Positions 1-8,443 of a stretch of 30,114 nt of DNA are shown here, one piece after another (the stretch's first letter is position 1; every line of letters begins with the position of its first letter). The DNA is from an uncultured Lachnospiraceae bacterium. Lineage in GTDB: Bacteria; Bacillota; Clostridia; Lachnospirales; Lachnospiraceae. Below the pieces are notes generated by a model. It was not told where the DNA came from. It was given only the letters and a program-made list of their open reading frames with translations, and did no database searches. The position numbers and the translations under genes were made by a program. Location of the stretch: positions 1 to 30,114 of the forward strand of contig CAJTYN010000016.1 in the NCBI GenBank assembly GCA_910584115.1, read 5' to 3'.

Positions 1-209
1 CCATCATGGATATCTGGGTAAAACCGTACCCCGTCCGGGAACATTAAATTATTATATAATTCATCAACCGCACCAGCCCCAGCTATATATTTCCCCAGAG
101 GGTTAGTCGTAGCCTCAATCTCCTCGACCGTTTTTAAAACTTTCTTTTGCATAAATAAAACATGATATCTGTCAATCGCATCTGCGATCATACTAGCTAA
201 CGTTGCCAT
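1..209 (-). CDS. Tail-fibre-region protein, 3' part cut off by window edge
   Basis: This ORF starts with ATG at 209 and is still open at position 1, so only about 69 N-terminal residues are seen. A strong AGGAGGG ribosome binding site lies at 217-223, eight bases ahead of the ATG. The protein begins MATLASMIADAIDRYHV and continues with a region rich in helix-forming residues. It follows the tail fibre gene and a 56-residue gene, in the same direction and with tight spacing, so it probably belongs to the fibre/host-contact end of the late operon. I do not recognise a family. It could be a fibre accessory or assembly protein, but nothing visible decides this. Confidence 0.75.
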   Translation of the reverse strand, partial: MATLASMIADAIDRYHVLFMQKKVLKTVEEIEATTNPLGKYIAGAGAVDELYNNLMFPDGVRFYPDIHD

Positions 210-221
210 TCTTGTGCCCTC

Positions 222-392
222 CTATTTGTCTAAAATTCCGTTGAGCGTTGTATCTGTTACTGCACTATTTAAAAATGCATACAGGGACGTTCCATCTGGA
301 AGCCACACTACCCTTGCATCTGTATGCCAGTATATGATATTACCCTCATTATCCTGGAACTCGGCCATGATATATCTTTCATTTTCACCCAC
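222..392 (-). CDS. Small 56-residue protein after tail fibre
   Basis: The start is GTG at 392, with AGGAGG eight bases upstream. An ATG at 400 directly abuts that ribosome binding site and is out of frame, and the in-frame ATG at 368 has no good site, so GTG is preferred. The protein begins MGENERYIMAEFQDNEGN and includes a W-rich stretch (IIYWHTDARVVWLPDGT) that looks like beta strands. It stops at 222, 13 bases before the next gene starts. The compact layout supports a real gene. The function is unknown. A small fibre-associated or chaperone protein is possible from position alone. Confidence 0.7.
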   Translation of the reverse strand: MGENERYIMAEFQDNEGNIIYWHTDARVVWLPDGTSLYAFLNSAVTDTTLNGILDK

Positions 393-404
393 TGGTACAT
401 CCTC

Positions 405-1475
405 CTATCTTGTCGTTTTGGGGACTGCGTAGATCATCCCTTTCTTGCGCCCTGTTTCTTGTCCTTTTATATAAACTACATTACTAAAGATCGCCCTATA
501 TGGGGCAGTATCATATTCTGCCGCAGTCCTCTCTGTAACTTCCACACCATAGAGTGTCCCTTCTCTGGCCGGATTCTCTGTACCAGTTATATACCGGTCA
601 AAAAACAGGATGATCAATCCCCTCTTTGTCGTGATTAATCCATAGATGCATCCTGGTGTTCGCTTTGCCGGCGGCTTATAGGTCAGTTCCGTCATGAGTG
701 TGAGTGGATCATCCGCCTCGGAAAAACAGTTTACTTTCATATCATAAAAAAATCTCTGTATCTTCCCAAACAGAACAGAAAGCGTTTCCTCCGTCTTCAG
801 GTTCTCCCGCTCCTTCGCCATCTGGAAAACCGCTGCAAGGTCATAGGCTTCTTCCCGATCATCATGATCCCGCTCCCGGATCCGCGTAACCTTGTTTGTT
901 CCTTTCAGCGTTTCAAACAGGATCGTGTCTTTCCGGTCAAGCAGCTTCTCCGGTCCGACGCGCACTCGCGGAAGCGCCTTGAACCTATTGTCAACCTCGG
1001 ACTTATACTCTTCAAACTCTGCGCAGTGCTCATAAAAATATTTCTTCCGCAGAAAATCATTAACGGAAAAGTCAAACGTGACCTCTGCTGCATTGCTGAT
1101 CCGCATAGCTATGCTGTACTGATACTCGACCTCTTTCTCGGATAAGACCGGGATCCGGTCGCCATACTGGTCCTGCCCGATGATAATTAACTTTTCTTCC
1201 CCTTCTTCATCTGCCGCATAGATCCCTAACTGCCGCAGCACATACTCCCTGCCAAGTTCCAGGTTTGTGAGCACGCACTCAATAAAGGTATATTCCCCCT
1301 CCGCGTGGACAGCATCAAGCTGGATCTGCTGCTGTTCATCCACAACGTTTGTCAGGATCTCCAAATAAGAGGAATTGCCGCTTCCTGTCACTGCGCGGGT
1401 CAAATGCATCTTAGCCTCCCCTGCGTTGACCTTTGCCATATATTGTTTTCCCGCATTTGTAAGACAAAATATCAT
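405..1475 (-). CDS. Phage tail fibre / tail-collar-type protein
   Basis: This 356-residue protein starts at ATG 1475 (MIFCLTNAGKQYMAKVNAG), preceded by GGAGGAGTGAG. The ORF can be extended upstream to 1532, but that part overlaps the previous gene and has no ribosome binding site. The N-terminal 150 residues, with the T-x-A-G-K-x-Y-x-A opening and an LxLGREYVLRQLGIYA segment, resemble the N-terminal domain of tail fibre proteins that attach to the baseplate. The rest is unlike anything I can name and may be the receptor-proximal part. It directly follows the XkdU-like gene, the usual place for a fibre gene in PBSX-type tails. The fibre assignment is fairly secure; receptor specificity cannot be read from the sequence. 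Confidence 0.75.
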   Translation of the reverse strand: MIFCLTNAGKQYMAKVNAGEAKMHLTRAVTGSGNSSYLEILTNVVDEQQQIQLDAVHAEGEYTFIECVLTNLELGREYVLRQLGIYAADEEGEEKLIIIGQDQYGDRIPVLSEKEVEYQYSIAMRISNAAEVTFDFSVNDFLRKKYFYEHCAEFEEYKSEVDNRFKALPRVRVGPEKLLDRKDTILFETLKGTNKVTRIRERDHDDREEAYDLAAVFQMAKERENLKTEETLSVLFGKIQRFFYDMKVNCFSEADDPLTLMTELTYKPPAKRTPGCIYGLITTKRGLIILFFDRYITGTENPAREGTLYGVEVTERTAAEYDTAPYRAIFSNVVYIKGQETGRKKGMIYAVPKTTR

Positions 1476-1479
1476 TTTC

Positions 1480-2007
1480 TCACTCCTCCACCATCCCTCT
1501 GACGATCCCAATGTAGCCGCCTGCAATCCCATAGTATACCCGTGACGTTGCCTTCCTGATCAGGCGGTTTACAAACTTATATGATAAGTGTGCCGGCCTG
1601 GCCAGCCGCACCGCCTCGTCTGCGATCGCAAAAGTCTCTACCAGATAGTCTGTATTTACATAGACCGTAAAGCTGTACTCCGCCGGATGCTCCACGATCG
1701 TCACCGCATTCGCGGTCATGACCTGCATGACAAGGTTTTCTAACATCCTGACCGTTGCCGGCGGGTTGCTGTTTAGTTTCGCCAGCACCCGCGCCCTACG
1801 CTGCATTAACGTCAGCTCCGTGTTCCGTTCCAGGCCAAACTCATCCTCCCACCTGTCCAGGGAGTAGGTTGCTGTCTTGATATAAAACTGCCGCAGCAGC
1901 TCTGACAGGTCAGCCTCCATCTTATCAAGCTCCGGCTGCTCTGCGGTAAAGAGCTGCGCCATCTCCATCATCTGTGCCACAAATGGCGGCACGCTCTTTT
2001 TAAGCAT
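1480..2007 (-). CDS. XkdU-like baseplate-wedge tail protein (DUF2313)
   Basis: 175 residues starting MLKKSVPPFVAQMMEMAQLF. ATG 2007 is chosen over the upstream GTG at 2013 because GGAGG (2016-2020) is eight bases from the ATG but only two from the GTG. The family (XkdU/YmfQ, similar to Mu gp48) sits between the baseplate J protein and the tail fibre and is thought to form part of the baseplate wedge. Family features seen here are the helical N-terminus, the TYSLDRWEDEFGL segment and the later RRARVLAKL stretch. The start overlaps the end of the baseplate J gene by eight bases, which suggests coupled translation. Confidence 0.85.
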   Translation of the reverse strand: MLKKSVPPFVAQMMEMAQLFTAEQPELDKMEADLSELLRQFYIKTATYSLDRWEDEFGLERNTELTLMQRRARVLAKLNSNPPATVRMLENLVMQVMTANAVTIVEHPAEYSFTVYVNTDYLVETFAIADEAVRLARPAHLSYKFVNRLIRKATSRVYYGIAGGYIGIVRGMVEE

Positions 2008-3121
2008 CCTCACCGCCTCCTGTCCCGCTTCCCGTTATCCATCCACCTGCAGACGCATCACCTTCCACAGTGGCCGTGATCGCCGGGACCTGTGCTACCG
2101 GAAACTGTCTCTCCGCAAGATGCAGGCTTTTGGACGTTCCGTTGATCGTAAAGCTTATCACATCCACCACGCCTGGGCAGTCAAACAGCACATTGACCAT
2201 CCCCAGATAAGAGAGGATCTGCGACTGAAAAGCCACCGTCTCACAGTGCTGTGCTAGTCGCGGATAGAAGCTTGCCTGGATGCCCTCCGCCGTATAGCCT
2301 GCCTTAACGATCACATCCACTGTGACATGGATGTCCACCGCTTCGCCGCTTGCCACCAGTACGTCTGCACCGATGGGCCGCACTGCCTCGATGTGATCTT
2401 CTACCGCTTCGATCAGTTTTTGTGGCGCTGCCTCATTGCCGTCCGCAATGAGCACCACATCCACCGTGCCAGGTCCACGGGCAAGGTCATAGATCCTCAC
2501 CTTTGACACGCCTGCGACTTCCTTCGCCCACTGCCTATAGTGTGCGATATTCCCGCTGTTTGCAGGCGTCCGGATATGCTCCAGTGTCCGTTCCCGCAAG
2601 GCATCGTCTGATTCTGTGTCAAAACCGCCCTCTGCCGCTGTAGGGTTCCTAACTTTTAGGATCCGCCTGTCGGAGGCTTTATCGATGCTCCCGGCTGCCA
2701 CGTTGCCGATGTCGCCGGCCTGGTCACAGACTGCCCGGACCGATACCGTGCCGCCTCCCGCCTCACCGTCGCCTCGCGGGATCGTAAAAGGCTCCTGTAC
2801 AGTAAAAGTAATATCTCCGGCGGAAATCTGCAGCCAGGCATAGGTCCCAGGCTCCCCCTTAAGCTGCACCACGGCCTCCGCCTGTGTCGCTGCCCGGCGC
2901 AGGATGCCATAGTCGCTACAGCAGCTGTCCAGATTCTTGCCCTGTGCCGTCATGACAAAAGCCTGCGGCAGGATCGTGTCAATATCCTCCGCATAGATCC
3001 GCGCCAGCTCATTTGCCACGGCCTGCAGGTTGTCCGCTGTCCAGGTACCTTCCCGCTTGTCCGCCTCTGTCTCGATCCTGGCTTTCATACGGTCGAGGAT
3101 CTCTGTAAAACTCCTACTCAT
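2000..3121 (-). CDS. Baseplate J-like protein (XkdT/gp47 family)
   Basis: A 373-residue baseplate wedge protein of contractile tails. The start MSRSFTEILDRMKARIETE at 3121 fits the family's usual N-terminus and overlaps the preceding gene by eight bases. A further in-frame ATG at 3139 lies deeper inside that gene and has no better ribosome binding site. Recognisable parts are the N-terminal helix (about residues 1-40), the central section with GGFDTESDDALRERTLEHIR, and the following VAGVSKVRIYDLARGPGTVDVVLI segment that defines baseplate J proteins. In Mu and PBSX this protein links wedge components around the tail hub. Its order between XkdS-like and XkdU-like genes is conserved. Confidence 0.92.
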   Translation of the reverse strand: MSRSFTEILDRMKARIETEADKREGTWTADNLQAVANELARIYAEDIDTILPQAFVMTAQGKNLDSCCSDYGILRRAATQAEAVVQLKGEPGTYAWLQISAGDITFTVQEPFTIPRGDGEAGGGTVSVRAVCDQAGDIGNVAAGSIDKASDRRILKVRNPTAAEGGFDTESDDALRERTLEHIRTPANSGNIAHYRQWAKEVAGVSKVRIYDLARGPGTVDVVLIADGNEAAPQKLIEAVEDHIEAVRPIGADVLVASGEAVDIHVTVDVIVKAGYTAEGIQASFYPRLAQHCETVAFQSQILSYLGMVNVLFDCPGVVDVISFTINGTSKSLHLAERQFPVAQVPAITATVEGDASAGGWITGSGTGGGEDA

Positions 3122-3551
3122 TGTAAACCTCGCTCTCATGGGTAAACCGCCCGTAAATGCTTGTCACAACAAACTCTGCCGTGACAATGTCGCGCTCATG
3201 GGCAAACGTAAAATCTGACAGCTCCTGCAGGTAAGGGTTTACCATCAGCGTCTCCGTGATGTAGCGCTTGATCTCGCTGTCTATGATATCTTTGTCATTA
3301 CTAAGCCCAACCACGTTCTCAATTTCACTTCCATAGGTATGCGTATAGGCTGGCCAGACGAATCGTTTTGTTTTAAGGGCCTTATAGATCCAGACTTGCA
3401 GCGCCTCATCTTTTTCTACCAGGTAGGGCCTGCCGCCCCTGCGCAGCAGGCAGTTTTTTTCGTAGTCATATGCCAGTTCCCGGAAGATGGGAAGTTCCTC
3501 TTCCCGGTCCTCCAGCTCCGGCACATCAACCGTAAAAGGGAATACACTCAT
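3114..3551 (-). CDS. XkdS-like baseplate protein (DUF2634)
   Basis: 145 residues, starting MSVFPFTVDVPELEDREEEL. The ATG at 3551 overlaps the TGA of the preceding gene (ATGA), so the two are probably translated together. The family is related to T4 gp25/Mu gp46-type baseplate wedge proteins. The section reading DEALQVWIYKALKTKRFVWPAYTHTYGSEIENVVG is characteristic of it. A C-terminal ELSDFTFAHERDIVTAEFVVTSIYG strand pattern closes the fold. Neighbours on both sides are the expected XkdR- and XkdT-like genes. The family call is reliable; the exact contact in this baseplate is inferred. Confidence 0.9.
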   Translation of the reverse strand: MSVFPFTVDVPELEDREEELPIFRELAYDYEKNCLLRRGGRPYLVEKDEALQVWIYKALKTKRFVWPAYTHTYGSEIENVVGLSNDKDIIDSEIKRYITETLMVNPYLQELSDFTFAHERDIVTAEFVVTSIYGRFTHESEVYNE

Positions 3552-3895
3552 TGTCCTGCCACCTTCCCGCAGATGTAATAACTGTTCTTCACCCGCTGTA
3601 CTAACACCTGGTCATCTTTCTGCACCCTTAATTCCTTGTAAAGATCCTTTAAAAACTGTTTTAACTCTTTTGAGAGATACTCCTCTTTTGCCAGGATCGC
3701 TTCCAGTTCTGCATCCTTATCTGACGTGATCAGGCCGTTACAGACCAGATTTCTCTCGATCAGGTTCCCTTTATCGATGATCTTCAGCGGTGCCACGCTT
3801 ACGATCTTTGCAACGCTCATGTCATAACCGTTCAGGTTCGCGCCCTGACGTTCCATCATCTTGACCATGCGTGCGAATGGATCCCCGTTTGCCAT
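3548..3895 (-). CDS. XkdR-like protein (DUF2577)
   Basis: 115 residues, MANGDPFARMVKMMERQGANL, with GGGGAG in front of the ATG. The DUF2577 family lies between XkdQ and XkdS in PBSX-type tails and is a predicted baseplate hub component. Features here are an amphipathic N-terminal helix and a beta-rich middle (KIVSVAPLKIIDKGNLIERNLVC). A lysine/glutamate-rich helical region is followed by a terminal strand (DQVLVQRVKNSYYICGKV). Length and placement agree with the family. It ends in a four-base overlap with the next gene. Confidence 0.85.
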   Translation of the reverse strand: MANGDPFARMVKMMERQGANLNGYDMSVAKIVSVAPLKIIDKGNLIERNLVCNGLITSDKDAELEAILAKEEYLSKELKQFLKDLYKELRVQKDDQVLVQRVKNSYYICGKVAGQ

Positions 3896-3916
3896 CTGTA
3901 TCTCCCCTTTCTGCTG

Positions 3917-4822
3917 TCACTGCACGACACTGTCAAACCGCAGCCCCAGCGTCGTTATATAGGACGCGTCCCGGATCTCGTGGGAATCCGAGATGATCAC
4001 AAACCTGCCCCGGATCTTTGAGTTGACCTTCTCGACGATGACCGCTTTCCCCGTCACAAATTTCGGGTTGCCACGCACCACGACCTTGCCAGATTCCTCT
4101 ATCCCTTTTAGCAGTTTCTCTGCTTCTTTATTTGCATCTAACTCATCACCGGAAATCTTATAAGCCTCACTGATCGTTCCGTATTCGGAAAAACCATTCG
4201 TCACTTCTCCCACTGGCTGCTCCTCTTTGTTTAGTAATACGACCCTGTTGACAAGGTTTTCCGCGCTGCTTGTGTAACTTGCGTCAGTCACGCCGTCATC
4301 CCCGGTCACGGTCCCGGCCAGCTCTGTGCCGTATTTTTCTGTACACAGGGCAGTGCCCTGCATATAGACATGTACATCCTGTCCCTCGTAAGCATCCTTA
4401 ATGACCTGGCTGATACTCTTTTCCCCGGCAGTAATGACCTCCACCTCCCCGCCCGGATCATACAAGGGTCCGTAGGGAATGCCGTTCTCGCTGCATACCT
4501 GCGAAACCACCGCCGCAGGGGATCCCTTATAAACGCCAAAGGCCTTGCTGCGCAGATACCAGGCATAATCATATGCCGTGTTAGACAGCACGATCGAGTT
4601 TTCCGACCGTTCTTCATTTAATATAATTCCTTGAAACAAACCGCCGTTTAAAGTGATCCGATTGCCTTTTACCGCCGCCCTGGTGTACGCGGGCTTGCTC
4701 CGCGGGGCATACAGATATGTGATCTTTAACTTCCTCGCCAGCTGGTTTTCGTCCCCGCTCCAACTGATTGACTCTATTTCTTTTGAAAAGTCTGCGCCAT
4801 TTACAGATACCTTCATATCCAT
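3917..4822 (-). CDS. XkdQ-like baseplate hub protein
   Basis: 301 residues. The call rests on the XkdQ/YqbQ-type opening (MKVSVNGADFSKEIESISWSGD) and on the position between the LysM protein and XkdR. The family is structurally related to the gpD/gp27 hub at the tail tip. The motif YVSKAFGVYKGSPAAVVSQVC-like (YLRSKAFGVYKGSPAAVVSQ) at about residues 90-110 and the SYTSSAENLVNRVVLLNKE segment fit the family well. Two ATGs (4822 and 4816) are possible. AGGAGA lies rather far upstream (about 13 bases from the first), so the exact start is uncertain by two residues. Confidence 0.87.
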   Translation of the reverse strand: MDMKVSVNGADFSKEIESISWSGDENQLARKLKITYLYAPRSKPAYTRAAVKGNRITLNGGLFQGIILNEERSENSIVLSNTAYDYAWYLRSKAFGVYKGSPAAVVSQVCSENGIPYGPLYDPGGEVEVITAGEKSISQVIKDAYEGQDVHVYMQGTALCTEKYGTELAGTVTGDDGVTDASYTSSAENLVNRVVLLNKEEQPVGEVTNGFSEYGTISEAYKISGDELDANKEAEKLLKGIEESGKVVVRGNPKFVTGKAVIVEKVNSKIRGRFVIISDSHEIRDASYITTLGLRFDSVVQ

Positions 4823-4854
4823 ATCAATCTATCATTCTCCTGCTAAAGTAAATG

Positions 4855-5481
4855 TTACAGCGGCAAGATAAGCCGCATCCCCGTTATCAGGGCATCCTCA
4901 TACATGCCATTCGCCATAGCGATCTCTTTCCAGCGGCTGCCGTCATCATAATACCGCCTTGCTAAGTTCCAGAGAGTGTCGCCGCTCTGGACAAGAATTA
5001 CTTTCGGCACGCTGCGCGACGTCCTGCGGGTGCACAGCCCGGTATCCGTATACCTGCGCACGAAGCTGGCCACCTGCCCGGTGTTTAAATCCCGCAGCTC
5101 TATAAAGGACCATGAGATATAGATATCGCCCTGGCCTTCCTTATAGATTTCATTCATGGAGGAGACATTAAACTGCGTATTGACATCGCTCCCGCTGATA
5201 ATGATGCGGACCGCCTTCTGCCCGTTTTTTGCTTTTTTTACTGCCTGCACGATCTGCTCCGGTGCGGTGCCCGTAAAAAACGGGCTGTTAGAGTCCGGTA
5301 AAAAAGTAGCCAGGGACACTTTAATAAGGCCCCGCATCCCCGGCACGTTGACTTCCCCCACATTTAAGAGATCGATCGTCTTATCCTTATTCTCCTGTGT
5401 CACGGAGATCTCCGGAGGATTGACGGACAGTTCATACTGCCCGTCGTCCGTGACTAATAAAACCGTCCTTGTCTTCCTCAT
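4855..5481 (-). CDS. LysM-domain tail protein (XkdP-like)
   Basis: 208 residues. ATG 5481 shares one base with the tape measure TGA (TGATG) and lies eight bases after GGAGGAG; a GTG one codon upstream is the alternative. The first 150 residues match XkdP-type tail proteins that connect the tape measure to the baseplate hub (PPEISVTQENKDKTIDLLNVGEV...). The last 50 or so form a LysM domain (VILVQSGDTLWNLARRYYDDGSRWKEIAMAN), a peptidoglycan-binding fold. In T4 and Mu a LysM or gp53-like domain stabilises the baseplate or touches the cell wall. The order tape measure-XkdP-XkdQ is conserved in PBSX-type tails. Confidence 0.9.
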   Translation of the reverse strand: MRKTRTVLLVTDDGQYELSVNPPEISVTQENKDKTIDLLNVGEVNVPGMRGLIKVSLATFLPDSNSPFFTGTAPEQIVQAVKKAKNGQKAVRIIISGSDVNTQFNVSSMNEIYKEGQGDIYISWSFIELRDLNTGQVASFVRRYTDTGLCTRRTSRSVPKVILVQSGDTLWNLARRYYDDGSRWKEIAMANGMYEDALITGMRLILPL

Positions 5482-7757
5482 CACTGATTCTCCTCCGCTT
5501 CCTCCAGTCTCTTTGCAAGCTCTTCCGCTACCATCTGGATGTCGGCGTCGCTGCGTACTTCCATATGCTCTACGTGGATGGAGATCTTCCTGTCTCCCCG
5601 CCTCGTACTCTTACTCTCCTGATTGGAAAGGATCCTTGTGCCAGCAGGCAGGCGCATCAGTTCCGGCCCATGTTCCCCAACCGTCGTCCATCCGCCAGAA
5701 AAATAAGGCGTCCCGGTCGCATTGGCCGCAACACTCCCGCCTCCACCGCCGCCGGATCCACCACCACCGTCATCCACGCCACGGATCCTCTTAATCGCAG
5801 ACGCAACAACGCCGATGCCCTCACCAATCTTGCTAAATACCGGGCCGATCACGTTCCATACGCTCTCAACGATACTTTGTATATATGGAAATGCTGCCGC
5901 AAAGGCATCTGCCAGTAACCCGACGCCCTGGATCGCAAGATCCAGTAATGGGCTGGCTACGGACCACGCCGTCGATAGTACAGACGAGATCGCCGGTCCC
6001 GCTGTCTCAAACAGCTGCTGCAGTACGCCTGTCTCACTGCCCATTGACGAGAACACGCTGGACACTTTTGCACCCACATCCGAGATGATCTGGGAAACCA
6101 CCGGCATCACTTCCGCCACGACAGAATATACGCCTGCAAAGATCTCCGCAAGCGGCGGTATGGCAGAAGAAACCACGCTGGCCAGCGCCAGGATCACCGG
6201 CTCGGCTGTCGTGTGGATCGACACAAAACTATTCTTTAGGGATGCGATTGCCGGCAGCGCCTTCTCAAAGGCGCTCCCAAACATAGTGCCGGCCTGCATC
6301 ATTACGGGCTTTGCTTCCGCTAAAAATCCAGTCACACTGCCCGCCAGCTTTTCAAATACCGGCCCTGCCTTATCGATAAGGGCGCCGGCTGCCTCGGTAA
6401 CCTCCGGCATCTTTTCGATGACGCCCTCTAACGCGCTCTGGATGTAGGGCAGCGCCTTCTCGCCCATGCTGGTGAGCATCACGCTGCCGGCGTTCTTAAT
6501 CTTAGCGGCCATCTCCTTGACGGAAGCTGTCTGTGTCTTAAAAGCCGCATCCGCTGCACCGGATGCCTCGAACATTGCGGCAGTTTTCTCTGCAAAGTTC
6601 TCTGCCTGGTTCCCGGTCAGCGCCAGGACAGCATTTTTTGCCTCCACGCTGGAAAACAGGTTTGCAAAAGCGACCTCGTCCCCTTTGACCTGTCCTTTCA
6701 GCTTTTCCAGAATGCCGCCCAGGCCTTCGCTCTCCAGCGCCGCCGCTCCGGATGCATAGCCCATCTTTTTGAGCGTCTTCGACATCTCCGTTGACGGCGA
6801 CAGGAAAGACTGCATTGTCGCCTTTAACTGCGTTGTGACTTCGCTGGTGGATCCTGTCACGCCGGTCAGCGTTGACATCGCGCCGAACAATTCCTCTTGG
6901 CTGACCTTTAACGTAGAAGCAAGCGGTACCACCTGCCCCATGCTGGCCGCCAGTTCCGGGAAACTTGTCTGCCCTAACTTCACGGTCAGGAAGGATAGGT
7001 CGGATGCCTTCTGCATGGCTGCGGCGGAAGTATCACCATAGCCTTTTGTCACCGCTGACAGCAGGTTGATAGAATCCACCGTGGTGGCGTTCCCGGCCTT
7101 GGCTGCTTTGGCCGCGATCTCCATCTGCTTTACGTTATCTGCAGATTCGCCGAACGCCGATACTACCTGGTACAGCCCTTCCGTCAGATCCGATGTGCAC
7201 ACGCCGGTATCTAACGATACCTGTTTGAGCTGCTTCGACATCCCCTGCAGCTTGCCCTGCACATCGCCGTCTAACAGGGTGCCGACGTTCTGCATCTGCG
7301 CCTGGTAGTCCATTGCGGAGCTGACCGCCATGGTACCGGCTGCTGCGACCGTAGTAAAAGCTGCCGCAGTGCCGACCAGGGCTGCCTTGCCTAATGCCTT
7401 GACTGCTTTGCCGGTGCCCTCCACCGCCACACGCACGACCTTGGATGTCTTAACTTTATCCAGCACGAATCCGAACTTCTTGACTTTCTCCATGGCCCGT
7501 TCCGTCTTCGCTTTGATCTCCACCGTCTTCTTTGTGAGCGGCTCCAGCTTCTTTTTGACGCCCTCGATGGCCTTGTAAGCGGAAGTGTTCTTGATTCGCA
7601 GCTCTTTTGCGGCCACTTTCTGCTTATGTAATTTCTCTAAGTCTTTTTTTGCTTTTTCTACTTCCCCACGGAAGCCTGTGACTGATCCCTTTGATTGTTT
7701 CATGACAGCTGATACGTTGTCTTTGATTGAAAGGACCGCCCCGAAGACTTCCGACAT
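5481..7757 (-). CDS. Tail tape measure protein
   Basis: 758 residues, MSEVFGAVLSIKDNVSAVMK, with AGGAGG in front of the ATG. The first 110 residues are lysine/glutamate-rich coiled coil. A membrane-like alanine-rich segment (about 118-145) and a TP901-type core follow (ASAMDYQAQMQNVGTLL, LYQVVSAFGESADNVKQ, GAMSTLTGVTGSTSEVTTQLKA). A hydrophobic alanine/valine-rich second half follows, then a glycine linker (DDGGGGSGGGGGG) and the common C-terminal signature VGEHGPELMRLPAGTRILSN. Tape measures set tail length by spanning the tube lumen. By comparison with other phages, a 758-residue protein predicts a tail of moderate length. It follows the frameshifted chaperone, the normal gene order. Confidence 0.96.
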   Translation of the reverse strand: MSEVFGAVLSIKDNVSAVMKQSKGSVTGFRGEVEKAKKDLEKLHKQKVAAKELRIKNTSAYKAIEGVKKKLEPLTKKTVEIKAKTERAMEKVKKFGFVLDKVKTSKVVRVAVEGTGKAVKALGKAALVGTAAAFTTVAAAGTMAVSSAMDYQAQMQNVGTLLDGDVQGKLQGMSKQLKQVSLDTGVCTSDLTEGLYQVVSAFGESADNVKQMEIAAKAAKAGNATTVDSINLLSAVTKGYGDTSAAAMQKASDLSFLTVKLGQTSFPELAASMGQVVPLASTLKVSQEELFGAMSTLTGVTGSTSEVTTQLKATMQSFLSPSTEMSKTLKKMGYASGAAALESEGLGGILEKLKGQVKGDEVAFANLFSSVEAKNAVLALTGNQAENFAEKTAAMFEASGAADAAFKTQTASVKEMAAKIKNAGSVMLTSMGEKALPYIQSALEGVIEKMPEVTEAAGALIDKAGPVFEKLAGSVTGFLAEAKPVMMQAGTMFGSAFEKALPAIASLKNSFVSIHTTAEPVILALASVVSSAIPPLAEIFAGVYSVVAEVMPVVSQIISDVGAKVSSVFSSMGSETGVLQQLFETAGPAISSVLSTAWSVASPLLDLAIQGVGLLADAFAAAFPYIQSIVESVWNVIGPVFSKIGEGIGVVASAIKRIRGVDDGGGGSGGGGGGSVAANATGTPYFSGGWTTVGEHGPELMRLPAGTRILSNQESKSTRRGDRKISIHVEHMEVRSDADIQMVAEELAKRLEEAEENQ

Positions 7758-7771
7758 CAGCTGTCACCTCC

Positions 7772-7981
7772 TCACGCTTCCTGGAGTGCCTGCAGGATAT
7801 CCGAAACCGCTTCTTCCACGGCATCCCGGATCTCTTCTTTACGCTGCTGCCTGTTTAATTCTGCTACCGCCTGCCATACAGTCCGCTCCTGCGGCGACAA
7901 GGCAAGGATCTCCTCCGGCTTGAACCCGCCGTGTTCCATCCAGTACCCGGTCAGCCACATAAGACGGGACTGTTTTAAGAG
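7772..7981 (-). CDS. Tail assembly chaperone T extension, reached by -1 frameshift
   Basis: This ORF has an internal ATG at 7960 (62 residues, MWLTGYWMEHGGFKPEE) but no ribosome binding site. Its frame is open upstream to the A_AAA_AAC site at 7987-7981, where a -1 shift from the 136-residue upstream ORF enters it. The fused product would be about 204 residues, 69 of them from this ORF. Equivalent arrangements (lambda G/GT, Mu gp41) make a minor long form that helps the tape measure and tube assemble. The ORF is helical and acidic, ending SDILQALQEA, 14 bases before the tape measure start. Expression by frameshift is inferred from sequence only. Confidence 0.75.
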   Translation of the reverse strand, partial: LLKQSRLMWLTGYWMEHGGFKPEEILALSPQERTVWQAVAELNRQQRKEEIRDAVEEAVSDILQALQEA

Positions 7982-8385
7982 TTTTTTACCTCTTCTGTCT
8001 CCTTGATCCTGATATCTGCCTCGCCGCCTACGCCGGAAAGTTCCAGGATGCGTTTTGCAATGAAATTACGCTCTGCCGCGCTGAACATCTCCGTGATCCT
8101 GTATTCCTTCCCGGCCTGCAGGCTCCCTTCCGCCGCCATGACCTTCGCTGCCTCCTGCAGCGTGCTGCTGGCGTAAAAGATGAGATACCTGTCAACCTCA
8201 ACCGGATCCTCGGAAAATTCATAGACTTCATTCAGTTCCGTATCAGATACGCCCCTGATCTCCATGCTCATGCCGCCCAGGCTGCCGATCTCCAGCTCTT
8301 CCCTGCGCTGCTTTTTCCGCTCCTCTATGCGTTTTTTTGCCCTCTGTGCAAACTGTTCAAAAATAATTGTTTTATTCTCTTCCAT
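7975..8385 (-). CDS. Tail assembly chaperone G-like protein (XkdN position)
   Basis: 136 residues, MEENKTIIFEQFAQRAKKRIEERKKQRREELEIG, with an AGGAGG site about 12 bases before the ATG. It lies between the tail tube and tape measure genes, the place of the G/GT chaperone in many long-tailed phages. The N-terminus is a strongly charged helix. A domain follows with GVSDTELNEVYEFSEDPVEVDRYLIFYASSTLQEAAKV. XkdN-type chaperones coat the tape measure while the tube polymerises. The stop at 7975 is two codons past a slippery heptamer, so a minority of ribosomes should make a longer form. Confidence 0.85.
   Translation of the reverse strand: MEENKTIIFEQFAQRAKKRIEERKKQRREELEIGSLGGMSMEIRGVSDTELNEVYEFSEDPVEVDRYLIFYASSTLQEAAKVMAAEGSLQAGKEYRITEMFSAAERNFIAKRILELSGVGGEADIRIKETEEVKNS
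7981..7987 (-). promoter_or_regulatory. Programmed -1 frameshift slippery site A_AAA_AAC
   Basis: On the minus strand the zero-frame codons are GTA AAA AAC TCT TAA, so the heptamer A AAA AAC is correctly phased (X XXY YYZ) and lies two codons before the upstream stop. The -1 frame continues CTC TTA AAA CAG into the downstream ORF. A weak CCCG/CGGG stem with a long loop begins about 12 bases downstream; I would not rely on it. Confidence 0.8.
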
Positions 8386-8443
8386 GGTTCCCTGATACCT
8401 CCTGTGTGTATGTTTCTATTGTATTTTAATAACCTGCCTGTAC

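Noticed and set aside
5722..6447. 241-residue plus-strand ORF opposite the tape measure gene
   Set aside because: Antisense shadow of a clear tape measure protein; composition (Pro/Ser/Thr/Ala) is typical of the complement of alanine/glycine codons.
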